Of a stretch of DNA of 64,000 bases, positions 35,560-43,739 are shown piece after piece. The notes beneath the pieces were generated by a model. That model worked only from the letters and a program-made list of their open reading frames with translations, made no database searches and was not told where the DNA came from. Origin of the DNA: Phascolarctobacterium sp. (GTDB lineage: Bacteria > Bacillota > Negativicutes > Acidaminococcales > Acidaminococcaceae). Location of the stretch: the NCBI GenBank assembly GCA_030540395.1, contig JAUNWI010000004.1:62001-126000 (forward strand), in the 5' to 3' direction. The translations under genes were made by a program, and so were the position numbers. The number at the start of each line of letters is the position of its first letter. The stretch's first letter is position 1.

Positions 35560-36042
35560 ATGCATATTGTTTTAGTTGAACCCGAAATTCCCGGTAATAC
35601 CGGCAATATTGCCCGTTTATGTGCGGCCACCGGCTGTCATTTGCATTTGGTGCGTCCCTTGGGCTTTTCGGTGGAGGATAAATATTTAAAGCGTGCCGGT
35701 CTTGATTATTGGCATTTGGTGGATATTCATTATTATGACAGCGTTTACGAGGTGTTGGAAAAATATAAGGACAACTCCAAGTTTTTGTTGACCACTAAAG
35801 CTCACAAGTCCTACGCAGATGTAAAATATGATGCGGACAGCCTGCTGATTTTTGGCAAGGAAACTGCGGGATTGCCTGAAAAGCTGCGCCTTGAATATGA
35901 GGATTGCTGTGTGCGTATTCCCATGATTGAGGAGGCGCGCTCCTTGAATCTGTCTAATTCCGTGGCGATTGTGGCCTATGAGGCACTGCGTCAGGTGGAT
36001 AATTTTGCCGGCCTGACATTATATGGAGGGGAATATAAGTGA
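35560..36042 (+). CDS. trmL: tRNA (cytidine/uridine-34 2'-O)-methyltransferase TrmL
   Basis: 160 aa SPOUT methyltransferase that methylates the wobble nucleotide of certain tRNA-Leu species. Motifs: VEPEIPGNTGNIARLCAATG (motif 1), LLIFGKETAGLPE (motif 2) and CVRIPMIEEARSLNLSNSVA (motif 3, knot). It begins two bases after the glucosaminidase stop and overlaps queD by four bases, so it heads or joins the folate cluster. Confidence 0.95.
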   Translation: MHIVLVEPEIPGNTGNIARLCAATGCHLHLVRPLGFSVEDKYLKRAGLDYWHLVDIHYYDSVYEVLEKYKDNSKFLLTTKAHKSYADVKYDADSLLIFGKETAGLPEKLRLEYEDCCVRIPMIEEARSLNLSNSVAIVAYEALRQVDNFAGLTLYGGEYK

Positions 36043-36395
36043 TTATTATTAAAGAGTTTGATTTTGATGCGGCCCATTATCTGCCTGCTTATAATGGCAA
36101 ATGCGAGCATTTACATGGACACACCTATAAGCTGGTGGTGAAGGTGGAGGGCACGCCGGACCACGAGGGTATGGTTATCGATTTTATTAAGCTGAAAAAG
36201 CTTGTTAAGGAAGAGGTTTTGGTGCATCTGGACCACGCCTGCCTAAATGATGTTATTCCTGTGCCTTCTGCAGAAAACATTAGCGTGTGGATTTGGAAGA
36301 AGCTGGAACAGCTGCTTACCAGTGACCATTACCATTTATATGAAGTAGAGGTTTGGGAAACCCGCACCAGTGGCTGCGTATATCGAGGTGAATAA
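36039..36395 (+). CDS. queD: 6-pyruvoyl/6-carboxytetrahydropterin synthase family protein (QueD/PTPS-I/III type)
   Basis: 118 aa. Zinc ligands are H13 (AAH) and H26/H28 in KCEHLHGH. The motif has both C22 (CxxxHGH, the QueD catalytic cysteine) and E23 (ExxHGH, the mark of PTPS-III enzymes that make 6-hydroxymethyldihydropterin). Family knowledge links this double motif to bifunctional members serving both queuosine and folate synthesis. It is translated from a GTG overlapping trmL and is followed immediately by folE2, folP and folK with no folB. A role in folate synthesis, bypassing FolB, is therefore likely. Confidence 0.88.
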   Translation: MIIIKEFDFDAAHYLPAYNGKCEHLHGHTYKLVVKVEGTPDHEGMVIDFIKLKKLVKEEVLVHLDHACLNDVIPVPSAENISVWIWKKLEQLLTSDHYHLYEVEVWETRTSGCVYRGE

Positions 36396-36396
36396 G

Positions 36397-37173
36397 TTGA
36401 AGGACGTACAGAGTGAAAAGGATTTACGCCGCATTCCCTTGAAGCACGTGGGCATTAAGGATTTGCGTTGGCCCATTGAACTGCGGGACAGGGAGCATGG
36501 CACTCAGCACAGCGTGGCCAAGGTGCTTTTGGCGGTGGATTTGCCCCATGATATGCGCGGTACCCATATGAGCCGTTTTGTGGAATGCATGCGGGAGCTG
36601 GGTCCCGTGGGCTTGGGCGAAATCGAAGGTGTTTTGGATAAGCTGAAGGAGCATTTGCAGGCAGAAAAGGCCTTTCTTCAGCTGGAATTTCCTTATTTTA
36701 TCACAAAGCAAGCGCCGGTTAGCGGGATGACGGCACCCATGGATATTGATTGTGTATATAAGGCGGAAAAGGGAGCCAAGTTTAAGCTGCGCATTAAGGC
36801 AGTGGTGCCCATGCAGACACTGTGTCCCTGCTCCAAGGAGATTTCTGATTACGGTGCGCACAATCAAAGAGCATGGGCTAAGCTGGAAATTGAAGCTAGC
36901 GAGCTGGTGTGGCTGGAGGAGCTGGCTGCCATTGCCGATGCTGCCGCCAGTGCACCGGTGTACGGACTGCTCAAGCGTCCGGACGAAAAGTTTGTGACGG
37001 AGCATGCCTACGAAAATCCTCGTTTTGTGGAGGATGCAGTGCGGGAAATAGCGTTGCGCCTTGAGGCTGACAAGCGTATTACCTGGTATCGGGCCGAGGT
37101 GGAGAGTGTGGAAAGCATCCACAATCACAATGCCTTTGCTGTTGTAGAAAAGAGTGAGGAAGCATGTTATTAA
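36397..37173 (+). CDS. folE2: GTP cyclohydrolase FolE2 (type IB)
   Basis: About 258 aa. Makes 7,8-dihydroneopterin triphosphate from GTP, the first step of folate and queuosine synthesis; this type uses metals other than zinc. Markers: DLRWPIELRD, FVECMREL, and the catalytic TLCPCSKEISDYGAHNQRA. The TTG at 36397 is preferred: it lies one base after the queD stop with GAGG nine bases upstream. In-frame GTGs at 36370 and 36388 would overlap queD and lack good sites. Confidence 0.93.
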   Translation: MKDVQSEKDLRRIPLKHVGIKDLRWPIELRDREHGTQHSVAKVLLAVDLPHDMRGTHMSRFVECMRELGPVGLGEIEGVLDKLKEHLQAEKAFLQLEFPYFITKQAPVSGMTAPMDIDCVYKAEKGAKFKLRIKAVVPMQTLCPCSKEISDYGAHNQRAWAKLEIEASELVWLEELAAIADAAASAPVYGLLKRPDEKFVTEHAYENPRFVEDAVREIALRLEADKRITWYRAEVESVESIHNHNAFAVVEKSEEACY

Positions 37174-38369
37174 AAATTAATAAGGAGCTAGTGGGAGAGG
37201 CCATGGCCAGCATTGGCGCTCATCCTGCCAGCCTGCCTATATTTGCTCATAAAGCTGCAATATTGCCGTTTAAGCTGCTGGAGGTGCGCACTCCGGCGGC
37301 TAATATTTTGAAGCAGGAAATGCTGGCTGCCGGTGGCGACGCTGTGGTGCCAACCGGTTGCATTGTGAATGCGGATAAATATGTGGATGTTTTGCTTTTG
37401 GGCACCTTGAAGCAGTATAAGGTTTTGCTGAAAAAGCTGGAGCAGATGCAATACTTTGGCTTGAAGCAGGTGGCGGGGGAGCTACAAGCAGCTGTTGATT
37501 CTGAATTAGCGCCGCAGCTTCTTAAGACTACGCTGGCTGATGGTCGCGTGTTGACCTACGATAAGATGTGCGTTATGGGCATTTTAAATATTACGCCGGA
37601 CTCCTTTTATGAGGGCAGTAGGGTGCCGGGTTTGGCAGATGTGGTGGCCCGTGCAGGGCAAATGCTCGAGCACGGGGCGCAGATTTTGGATATTGGTGGC
37701 GAGTCCACCCGTCCGGGCAGCGATAGCGTGGACGGCAAGGAGGAGCGGCGGCGGGTGCTGCCGGTCATCGCGGCTTTGCGCAAGGAGTATCCTACAGCGG
37801 TGCTTTCTGTGGATACCTATCGGGCGGATACGGCGGAGGCAGCACTGGCAGCCGGCGCAGATATTATTAACGACATCAGTGCCATGGAAGCGGATAATAA
37901 GATGCTGGACGTGGTAGTGCGCTCTAAGGCTCCGATTATTTTGATGCATATGCGGGGAACACCGAAAAATATGCAGCAAAATTGTCAGTATCAGGACGTG
38001 GTGCAGGAGGTTGCCGTGTATTTGGCGCAAAGGGCCCAGCTGTTGCGTGAGCAAGGCGTGGGCGCTGATAAGATTATTTTGGACCCGGGCATTTGCTTTG
38101 CGAAGGATGTGGAGCAGAATTTGCGCTTAATGCGTGATTTGCATGTGCTCACGAGCTTTGGGTACCCGGTGCTGCTGGCAGCGTCCCGCAAGAGCACCAT
38201 TGGTGCGGTGCTGGGCGGGGTGCCGGCTAGTGAGCGTTTAGAGGGGACTATTGCCACTAGCTTACAGGCTGTGTACGCGGGGGCGCAGATGGTGCGCGTG
38301 CATGATGTGCAGGCCAATGTAAGGGCGATTAGAATGTTAGAGGGTATATTATGTCCCAAGCAGTTTTAG
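37164..38369 (+). CDS. folP: Dihydropteroate synthase with N-terminal extension
   Basis: 401 aa, longer than the usual 270-280. The DHPS barrel occupies about 130-400: CVMGILNITPDSFYEG, ILDIGGESTRPGS, SVDTYRADTAEAAL, INDISAM, IILMHMRGTP, ILDPGICFAKDVEQN and LAASRKSTIG. The first about 125 residues form a separate small domain (KLLEVRTPAANILKQEMLAA, then DAVVPTGCIVNADKYVDVLL), a known feature of some Firmicutes DHPS proteins; its role is unclear. The ATG overlaps folE2 by 10 bases. Confidence 0.94.
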   Translation: MLLKINKELVGEAMASIGAHPASLPIFAHKAAILPFKLLEVRTPAANILKQEMLAAGGDAVVPTGCIVNADKYVDVLLLGTLKQYKVLLKKLEQMQYFGLKQVAGELQAAVDSELAPQLLKTTLADGRVLTYDKMCVMGILNITPDSFYEGSRVPGLADVVARAGQMLEHGAQILDIGGESTRPGSDSVDGKEERRRVLPVIAALRKEYPTAVLSVDTYRADTAEAALAAGADIINDISAMEADNKMLDVVVRSKAPIILMHMRGTPKNMQQNCQYQDVVQEVAVYLAQRAQLLREQGVGADKIILDPGICFAKDVEQNLRLMRDLHVLTSFGYPVLLAASRKSTIGAVLGGVPASERLEGTIATSLQAVYAGAQMVRVHDVQANVRAIRMLEGILCPKQF

Positions 38370-38839
38370 AGAAGCATACAGCCTACGTAGCGTTAGGCAG
38401 TAATTTGGGTGATAAGGAAGGCAATTTGCGCAGGGCGTTGGAGCTTTTAGAGGAGCGCGGGGTGGAGGTTGTGAGGGTCTCCAGCTTTATTTGCACGGAG
38501 CCCTATGGTGTGACGGACCAGCCGAAGTTTTTGAATGGGGTGTGTCAGGTGCGCACTAGCTTGGCGCCACTAGCGCTTTTGCATATTTTGCTTGCTATTG
38601 AGCAGGAGATGGGCAGGGTGCGTTTGCGCCATTGGGGCGAGCGCAATATCGACCTCGATTTGCTTTTGTACGAGGATGTGGTGATGGATACGCCAGAGCT
38701 TACATTGCCTCACCCAGATATGCAGAATAGGGATTTTGTTTTGCTTCCGCTGGCTGAAATTGCACCTGAAATAATACATCCAACTTTGCAAAAGACCATA
38801 CATGAACTAGTAATTTGTTTATCAGCAAGAGAGCTGTGA
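38351..38839 (+). CDS. folK: 6-hydroxymethyl-7,8-dihydropterin pyrophosphokinase
   Basis: 162 aa. Activates hydroxymethyldihydropterin with ATP, the step before FolP. Motifs: YVALGSNLGDKEGNL, SSFICTEPYG, FLNGVCQV, RVRLRHWGERNIDLDLLLY and LTLPHPDMQNRDFVLLPLAE. It overlaps folP by 19 bases, indicating translational coupling. Last gene of the cluster. Confidence 0.95.
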   Translation: MSQAVLEKHTAYVALGSNLGDKEGNLRRALELLEERGVEVVRVSSFICTEPYGVTDQPKFLNGVCQVRTSLAPLALLHILLAIEQEMGRVRLRHWGERNIDLDLLLYEDVVMDTPELTLPHPDMQNRDFVLLPLAEIAPEIIHPTLQKTIHELVICLSAREL

Positions 38840-39008
38840 TTTTTAGCAAATGAGTGGTCTGGTACAATGGCCTCAAGGGTTCGAAAACCTATATTCTTCT
38901 GCGAGACAAATAGTACCCCGCGGAGGCCAATTGAACCCCACGAAATTTGCGTTAAGAAAATCACCGCGAACGCGCTGATAACAAATTACTACGCATGCAA
39001 ATAAAAAA

Positions 39009-39036
39009 GGACAGCTTTGCGGCTGTCCTCTTATTT
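39009..39036. terminator. Terminator between folK and the small minus-strand gene
   Basis: GGACAGC/GCTGTCC stem. T-tract is moderate on + (TTATTTT) and strong on - (TTTTTT). Confidence 0.75.
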
Positions 39037-39047
39037 TGTGCAAAAAA

Positions 39048-39263
39048 TCAATCCCAACGCTTGAGCATGTCCTCAATAATTTCCTTATTGGTTTTGCGGC
39101 GCTTCTTTTCGTAATTGCGGAAATTATTATCGCGATGGTCCGTGGAATAATCTGCATAGTCAAAATCATCATAGCCCCTGTCGTAGCTACGATTGTAATC
39201 CCCATGACCATCGTCGAACAGGATAATATTAGTTGAAATAAAATTAGAACAATAGATATTCAT
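39048..39263 (-). CDS. Small Asp/Tyr-rich unknown protein
   Basis: 71 aa, not recognised. The hydrophobic N-terminal 17 residues (MNIYCSNFISTNIILF) lead to a tract rich in Asp, Tyr, Arg and Asn (DYNRSYDRGYDDFDYADYST) and a basic helical end (EKKRRKTNKEIIEDMLKRWD). AGAAAGGA lies eight bases before the ATG. A terminator follows. The gene lies downstream of the short transcript at 39298-39381, which may be its leader. Confidence 0.6.
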   Translation of the reverse strand: MNIYCSNFISTNIILFDDGHGDYNRSYDRGYDDFDYADYSTDHRDNNFRNYEKKRRKTNKEIIEDMLKRWD

Positions 39264-39297
39264 GTGAAAATCCTTTCTGAAGCAATAGAAAAACAAG

Positions 39298-39321
39298 AAA
39301 AACCGCCTAGCGGTTAGGCGG
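39298..39321 (-). terminator. Terminator of the candidate small RNA
   Basis: Minus strand CCGCCTA / TAGGCGG stem with a five-base loop, then TTTTT. Confidence 0.8.
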
Positions 39322-39381
39322 CTTCCTTCAAAAACAGATTTGAAAAGAGGAGAGCCGGCCTACCACAACCAGCTATCTCCT
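39298..39381 (-). ncRNA. Candidate small RNA or attenuated leader (about 84 nt)
   Basis: Bounded by a perfect promoter (39388-39416) and an intrinsic terminator. Three hairpins can be drawn: a 5' stem around GGAGA/TCTCC with GC/GC and GG/CC above a bulge, a weak TTCAAA/TTTGAA stem, and the terminator. No ORF is inside. It does not match a known RNA family that I can recognise. It may be a stand-alone sRNA, or a leader that sometimes reads through into the 71-aa gene. Confidence 0.6.
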
Positions 39382-39387
39382 GCCTTT

Positions 39388-39416
39388 ATTATAAACGCAG
39401 TAGTGCTTTTTGTCAA
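39388..39416 (-). promoter_or_regulatory. Perfect consensus promoter (minus strand)
   Basis: Minus strand TTGACA, 17-base spacer, TATAAT. Such a complete match in this window is otherwise seen only for the tRNA operon at 9692. Confidence 0.9.
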
Positions 39417-39461
39417 ATGCAAAAGAGAAAAGAAAAATTTGTAAAATTTGAGTTAACGGGC

Positions 39462-39490
39462 TTGAATATGCTTCGTGAATGTGATATAGT
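39462..39490 (+). promoter_or_regulatory. ppsA promoter
   Basis: TTGAAT, 17-base spacer, TATAGT. The -10 lies inside the inverted repeat at 39484-39501. Confidence 0.7.
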
Positions 39491-39501
39491 ATACACTATA
39501 T
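39484..39501. promoter_or_regulatory. Candidate operator over the ppsA -10 box
   Basis: Perfect 7-base inverted repeat ATATAGT-ATAC-ACTATAT overlapping the -10. A related half-site, TATAGTATATT, lies at about 39525-39535. A repressor binding here would block ppsA transcription. The protein is unknown. Confidence 0.55.
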
Positions 39502-39567
39502 TAAGAAATGACCTCTAAATCAAGTATAGTATATTGAAAAGTATAATTGAAAAGGAGCTAAGAAAAA

Positions 39568-41949
39568 ATGGAAAAAGACAAAGCATTCTTACTGTGGTTT
39601 GACCAACTGGAAAGAAAAGATGTGGCCATTGCCGGCGGTAAATCCTCCTCCTTGGGCGAATTGACCTCCCATGTGGATGTACCCGTACCCTACGGCTTTG
39701 CAACCACCGCCTGCGCTTACAGATACTTCTTCGAAAAAACCGGCCTCTATGACGAAATTAAAAATCTCATTGCTGGCCTTGATGTAGATAATAGTGCTCA
39801 ACTGCGTGAGGTTTGCGCTAAGATTCGTCAAGCCATCATGGACAAGGAAATGCCCCAGGACCTGCAGGACCTGATTGCTGAAGCTTATGAAGAGCTGGGC
39901 AAAAAAGTAGGCCAAGCAGATCCCTTTGTAGCAGTTCGCTCCAGCGCTACCGCTGAAGACCTGCCGGATGCTTCCTTTGCTGGCCAACAGGATACCTACC
40001 TGAACGTTAAAGGCGCTGCTACCATCGTAGCTAAGGTTAAAGAGTGCTATGCTTCCTGCTTTACCGACCGCGCTGTATACTATCGCGAAAAACAAGGCTT
40101 TGATCATTTGGATGTTGCTCTGTCCGCAGCAGTACAAATGATGGTTTTCTCCAAGGCAGCAGGCGTAATGTTTACCGTTAACGTTGCTACCGGCGACGAC
40201 AAGAACATTCTCATCGAAGGCGCTTGGGGCTTGGGAGAATACGTTGTGCAAGGCACTGTAACTCCTGATAATTATACCATCAACAAGGCAACCGGCGAAA
40301 TCATCGAGAAGAATGTTAATGGCCAAGATGTTAAGCTTGTTCGTAAAGCTACCGGCGACTGCGAAGAGGTAATGGTACCGCTGGATGAGCAAAACGAGCA
40401 AAAGCTCACCGATGCACAAATTAAAGAATTGGCTGAATGCGCAAAGAAAATCGAAGCTCACTATGGCTGCTACATGGATATGGAATGGGGCGTTGACGAG
40501 CGCGACAACAAGGTTTACATTCTGCAAGCTCGCCCTGAAACCGTATGGAGCCGTCGCAATAAAGAAAATGGTGGCGCACCGAAAGAGGAGAAGAAAGTGA
40601 CTACTGACCGCAAAGTAATTGTTAAAGGCTTGCCTGCTAGCCCTGGTAATGTGGCTGGCCGCGTACACGTAATTTTGGATCCTTCCCGCATTGACGAGTT
40701 CAAGGAAGGCGAAATCCTGGTAACCGAAATGACCGCTCCCGACTGGGTACCGGCTATGAAGAAGGCGAAGGCTATTGTAACCGATAGCGGCGGCATGACC
40801 TGCCATGCTTCCATCGTATCCCGCGAGCTGGGCATCCCCTGCATCGTAGGCACTAAGAGCCGTGGCGAAGCTGCTACCACCACTATTCCTGATGGCATTG
40901 ATGTAACCATCGATGCAACTCATGGCGTTGTTTATGAAGGCATCATTGAAGAGCCCAAGGCTGAACAACCGGCTGCTCAACAAGTTGTTGCTGCTGCAGA
41001 ATATTTCCCGCCCACCGGCACCAAGATTTATATGAACCTGGGCGACCCTGAGCTGGCTGAAAAATACAGCACTCTTCCCTGCGATGGTATCGGCCTGATG
41101 CGTGAAGAGTTTATTTGGACTACTTATATCCACGAGCATCCCCTGTACCTGATTAAGATTGGTCAACCGGAAAAGGTTGTGGACCAGCTGGCTGAGGGCA
41201 TCCGCCAAGTTTGCCAAGCTATGGCTCCGAGACCGGTAACCCTGCGCTTCTCTGACTTCAAATCCAGCGAATATCGCGATTTGAAGGGCGGCGACGAATT
41301 CGAGCCCTATGAACCCTCCGCTCTCTTGGGCTGGCGCGGTGCTTCCCGTTACTATGACCCCAAATATATTGAGGCCTTCAAGCTGGAATGCCTGGCTGTC
41401 CGCAAGGTACGCGAAGAGTTTGGTCTGAAGAACCTGAACGTTATGATTCCCTTCTGCCGCAACGTAGAGGAATGCGAAAAGGTTGTTGCTATTATGGCTG
41501 ACTGCGGTCTGCGCCGTGGCAAGGACTTTAAGGTTTGGCTGATGGCTGAAATCCCCTCCAACATTATTTTGGCAGACCAATTCAACAACTATGTTGATGG
41601 CTACTCGATTGGCTCCAACGATTTGACCATGCTGGTACTGGGCTGCGACCGTGATAACGACACCGTATCCCATATTTATGACGAGCGCAATCTGGCTGTT
41701 CGCCGCGCTATCCGTCATCTGATTGAGGTTGCTCACAAGGGCGGCAAGACCGTATCCATCTGCGGCCAAGCTCCTAGCGTATATCCTGAATTCTGCGAAT
41801 TCCTGATTAAGAGCGGCATCGACAGCATGTCCGTAAACCCCGACACCGTGAAGTTCACCAAGAAGCTGGCTGCCCAAATCGAGCAACGCATCATGTTGGA
41901 CGCTCTCACCGGTCGTGGTCGCCAAGAGGTTGAGGACTTGAACTGGTAA
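39568..41949 (+). CDS. ppsA: Phosphoenolpyruvate synthase (pyruvate, water dikinase)
   Basis: 793 aa, the usual length. Converts pyruvate, ATP and water to PEP, AMP and phosphate for gluconeogenesis. The N-terminal ATP-grasp domain (about 1-345; SSATAEDLPDASFAGQQDTY) precedes the swivelling phosphohistidine domain with TDSGGMTCHASIVSRELGIP (about 405-425). The C-terminal PEP/pyruvate barrel follows (about 475-780; IGLMREEFIW, MIPFCRNVEECEKV, SIGSNDLTM, CGQAPSVYPEF). AAAAGGAG lies before the ATG. Codon use is strongly biased, as in highly expressed genes. It is a single-gene unit, as expected for an organism growing on organic acids. Confidence 0.96.
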   Translation: MEKDKAFLLWFDQLERKDVAIAGGKSSSLGELTSHVDVPVPYGFATTACAYRYFFEKTGLYDEIKNLIAGLDVDNSAQLREVCAKIRQAIMDKEMPQDLQDLIAEAYEELGKKVGQADPFVAVRSSATAEDLPDASFAGQQDTYLNVKGAATIVAKVKECYASCFTDRAVYYREKQGFDHLDVALSAAVQMMVFSKAAGVMFTVNVATGDDKNILIEGAWGLGEYVVQGTVTPDNYTINKATGEIIEKNVNGQDVKLVRKATGDCEEVMVPLDEQNEQKLTDAQIKELAECAKKIEAHYGCYMDMEWGVDERDNKVYILQARPETVWSRRNKENGGAPKEEKKVTTDRKVIVKGLPASPGNVAGRVHVILDPSRIDEFKEGEILVTEMTAPDWVPAMKKAKAIVTDSGGMTCHASIVSRELGIPCIVGTKSRGEAATTTIPDGIDVTIDATHGVVYEGIIEEPKAEQPAAQQVVAAAEYFPPTGTKIYMNLGDPELAEKYSTLPCDGIGLMREEFIWTTYIHEHPLYLIKIGQPEKVVDQLAEGIRQVCQAMAPRPVTLRFSDFKSSEYRDLKGGDEFEPYEPSALLGWRGASRYYDPKYIEAFKLECLAVRKVREEFGLKNLNVMIPFCRNVEECEKVVAIMADCGLRRGKDFKVWLMAEIPSNIILADQFNNYVDGYSIGSNDLTMLVLGCDRDNDTVSHIYDERNLAVRRAIRHLIEVAHKGGKTVSICGQAPSVYPEFCEFLIKSGIDSMSVNPDTVKFTKKLAAQIEQRIMLDALTGRGRQEVEDLNW

Positions 41950-41974
41950 TCAAATAAGAATTTTCTAAAAACTA

Positions 41975-42003
41975 TTGACAAATTGGCTTCCTAGGTCTAT
42001 ACT
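41975..42003 (+). promoter_or_regulatory. Strong promoter after ppsA
   Basis: TTGACA, 17-base spacer, TATACT. Drives a short unit ending at 42075. Confidence 0.8.
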
Positions 42004-42009
42004 GAAGTC

Positions 42010-42075
42010 AACACAAGAGAATAGTGAAGAGCTTTAAGGCTCCTGTATTGCAGTTTGTAGTACAGGAGCCTTTTT
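42010..42075 (+). ncRNA. Candidate small RNA or attenuated leader (about 66 nt)
   Basis: The predicted transcript starts a few bases after the promoter at 41975-42003 and ends at the GGCTCCTGTA/TACAGGAGCC terminator (42038-42070) with TTTTT. No ORF is inside. It may be a small RNA or a leader for the pilus cluster that begins at 42101. Confidence 0.55.
42038..42075 (+). terminator. Strong intrinsic terminator upstream of the pilus cluster
   Basis: Perfect 10-bp stem with a 13-base loop and a T-run. Confidence 0.85.
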
Positions 42076-42100
42076 GTTTCTAGCACAGCAGAAGGAGTTG

Positions 42101-42562
42101 ATGGTTTTGGATTTTTATGGACTGGCATTCGCCTTGGGGCTGGGTCGCCATTGCTACACGGATATGCGTTTTAGGCTGCTTTATGACAGCACCAATTGTT
42201 ATTTGCTTGTGTTTGGCCTAGTGCGGGCGTGGCAGCTGATGCTATGGGAGCAGGCCTGGCAAGGCATGGTGGTGCTTGGTGCACTCATGCTGCTCATTTA
42301 TTATGCCAGCAGAGGTGGTATGGGGGAGGGCGATGTGAAGCTGGCCCTGGTTTTAGGTCTGTGGCTAGGGGTGGAGCAGGGCTTGCTGTGCCTGCTTTTG
42401 GCCTTTACTAGTGGTGCCTTGCTGGGCGGGCTGTTGCTGCTTTTAAGGAGGGTACAGCGACGAACAGAGCTACCCTTTGGACCCTTTTTGTGTGGCAGTG
42501 GACTCTTTAGCTATGTGTATGGCAAGGAAATATTGGCTTGGTACTACCAATTTTGCTTTTAA
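42101..42562 (+). CDS. Type IV prepilin peptidase, short form (A24 family)
   Basis: 153 aa integral membrane aspartic protease that cleaves prepilin leaders. The two catalytic aspartates fit CYTDMRFR and GGMGEGDVKLAL. About five hydrophobic helices are seen. The N-terminal methyltransferase part of full PilD is absent. The ATG at 42101 follows AAGGAG at four bases. It heads a small pilus/competence cluster, just after a terminator that may control it. Confidence 0.88.
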   Translation: MVLDFYGLAFALGLGRHCYTDMRFRLLYDSTNCYLLVFGLVRAWQLMLWEQAWQGMVVLGALMLLIYYASRGGMGEGDVKLALVLGLWLGVEQGLLCLLLAFTSGALLGGLLLLLRRVQRRTELPFGPFLCGSGLFSYVYGKEILAWYYQFCF

Positions 42563-42622
42563 AAGAGCAGGAAATTGTTTGTTTTTGACAAGGTCTAAAA
42601 AATTTTTTTGGGAGGTTTTACG

Positions 42623-43738
42623 ATGGAGGAGCAGGAAAAGACTGGAAGAATTATTCGGCGCTTGCGTTGTCATTGGCAGCATGAGGGTCGTAAAAATAAG
42701 CAGCTGGTGCTGCTTGAGATAGGTAAAGGTGGTATTCACTGCAGTTGTTGGCAGGCAGATTGTTGTCTGTGGCAAAAGGAGAAGCTCTTGGAAAGTGCTT
42801 GGTTAGATGGAGGTGCCGACTGGTGGCAGGAGCTGCGGGAGGTGTTGCAGGATATATTTATTTGGGCACGGGTGCCGGAAATGGTGGATGCCATTTGGAT
42901 TTTAGAGGAGGAGCTGGTTATGAGCGAGCAGCTTGAGTTTCCGCCCCTCAAGGAAACGGAGCTGGCCCAGGCTGTTGCCTGGGAGACGGAGCAGCTGCTT
43001 CCGGGAAATAGTGCTGAATACAATACTGCCTATGCTATTTCCGATACTGGTTCAGCACAGGTATTGGTACATTTGTGGGCTTGGCCCAAGGAGCAGGTGC
43101 AGCTTGCTGCCAGCTTATCTTTAACATTACATTTTAGGTTAAGAGCTATTTTGGTAGGCATGAGCACAGAAAAGGTGCAGCGTGCCTGGTATAAGGGCTA
43201 CAGCTTTAATAATTGGAGCCTGCAGGAGGAGCATCCATGGAGCTTGGTGCAGGCCAAGCAGCTTTTAAATTCCTCTTACCCCAGACGCTTTTTGCTGTAT
43301 TGTTTGGCCTTGAGCATGGGGCTTTACGGCGTTACGCAGGGGGCCTTGTTTGTGGCGGGCAAGGGGCTTGAGCGTGGTGAGCAGGAGCTTGCTCAATACA
43401 TAGTGTGGCAGGAGCGCATGGCTCAAAGCCAAAGATTGGAACAGACCTTGGCAAGGTATCGCCAGCTTGACAAAAGAGTGAGGGAGGAAACAACCCAGGT
43501 AAGTGGCAGTGTGCAGCGTTTGGGGAAAAGCATCAGTGCGGGCTGTTGGCTGGAGCTGTTAAAGGGCGATGCTAAAAGCAAGGAATGGCTGCTGGAAGGT
43601 GCTTGTCACCAGCCGGAGCTTTTAAGCCGGCTGGTGGATGATTTGCAGCAGGACCCTAAGCTGGTGCAGGTGCGCTTGCAGGGGAGTCAGCAGCAGGGCG
43701 AAAGCTTTACCTTCAGTCTGCTAGTAAAGGAAAAGTAA
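42623..43738 (+). CDS. Type IV pilus assembly-like protein (PilM/PilN or GspL-like)
   Basis: 371 aa, only distantly related to known proteins. The N-terminal about 200 residues look like a divergent PilM/GspL cytoplasmic domain (LVLLEIGKGGIHCSCWQ, then ELAQAVAWETEQLLP as in PilM). One transmembrane helix at about 225-245 (FLLYCLALSMGLYGVTQGAL) is followed by a coiled coil and a small PilN-like domain with SAGCWLELLKGDAKSKEWLL. This suggests a PilM-PilN fusion. GGGAGG precedes the ATG. Cotranscribed with the next gene (one-base gap). Confidence 0.65.
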   Translation: MEEQEKTGRIIRRLRCHWQHEGRKNKQLVLLEIGKGGIHCSCWQADCCLWQKEKLLESAWLDGGADWWQELREVLQDIFIWARVPEMVDAIWILEEELVMSEQLEFPPLKETELAQAVAWETEQLLPGNSAEYNTAYAISDTGSAQVLVHLWAWPKEQVQLAASLSLTLHFRLRAILVGMSTEKVQRAWYKGYSFNNWSLQEEHPWSLVQAKQLLNSSYPRRFLLYCLALSMGLYGVTQGALFVAGKGLERGEQELAQYIVWQERMAQSQRLEQTLARYRQLDKRVREETTQVSGSVQRLGKSISAGCWLELLKGDAKSKEWLLEGACHQPELLSRLVDDLQQDPKLVQVRLQGSQQQGESFTFSLLVKEK

Positions 43739-43739
43739 A

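Noticed and set aside
38840-39000. Possible structured RNA between folK and its terminator
   Set aside because: Short inverted stretches are present but no consistent fold, promoter or known RNA motif could be identified.
39589-41925. 778-codon open frame antisense to ppsA
   Set aside because: The opposite strand is an unmistakable PEP synthase. The antisense frame is a by-product of its biased codon use and has no ribosome site or recognisable domain.
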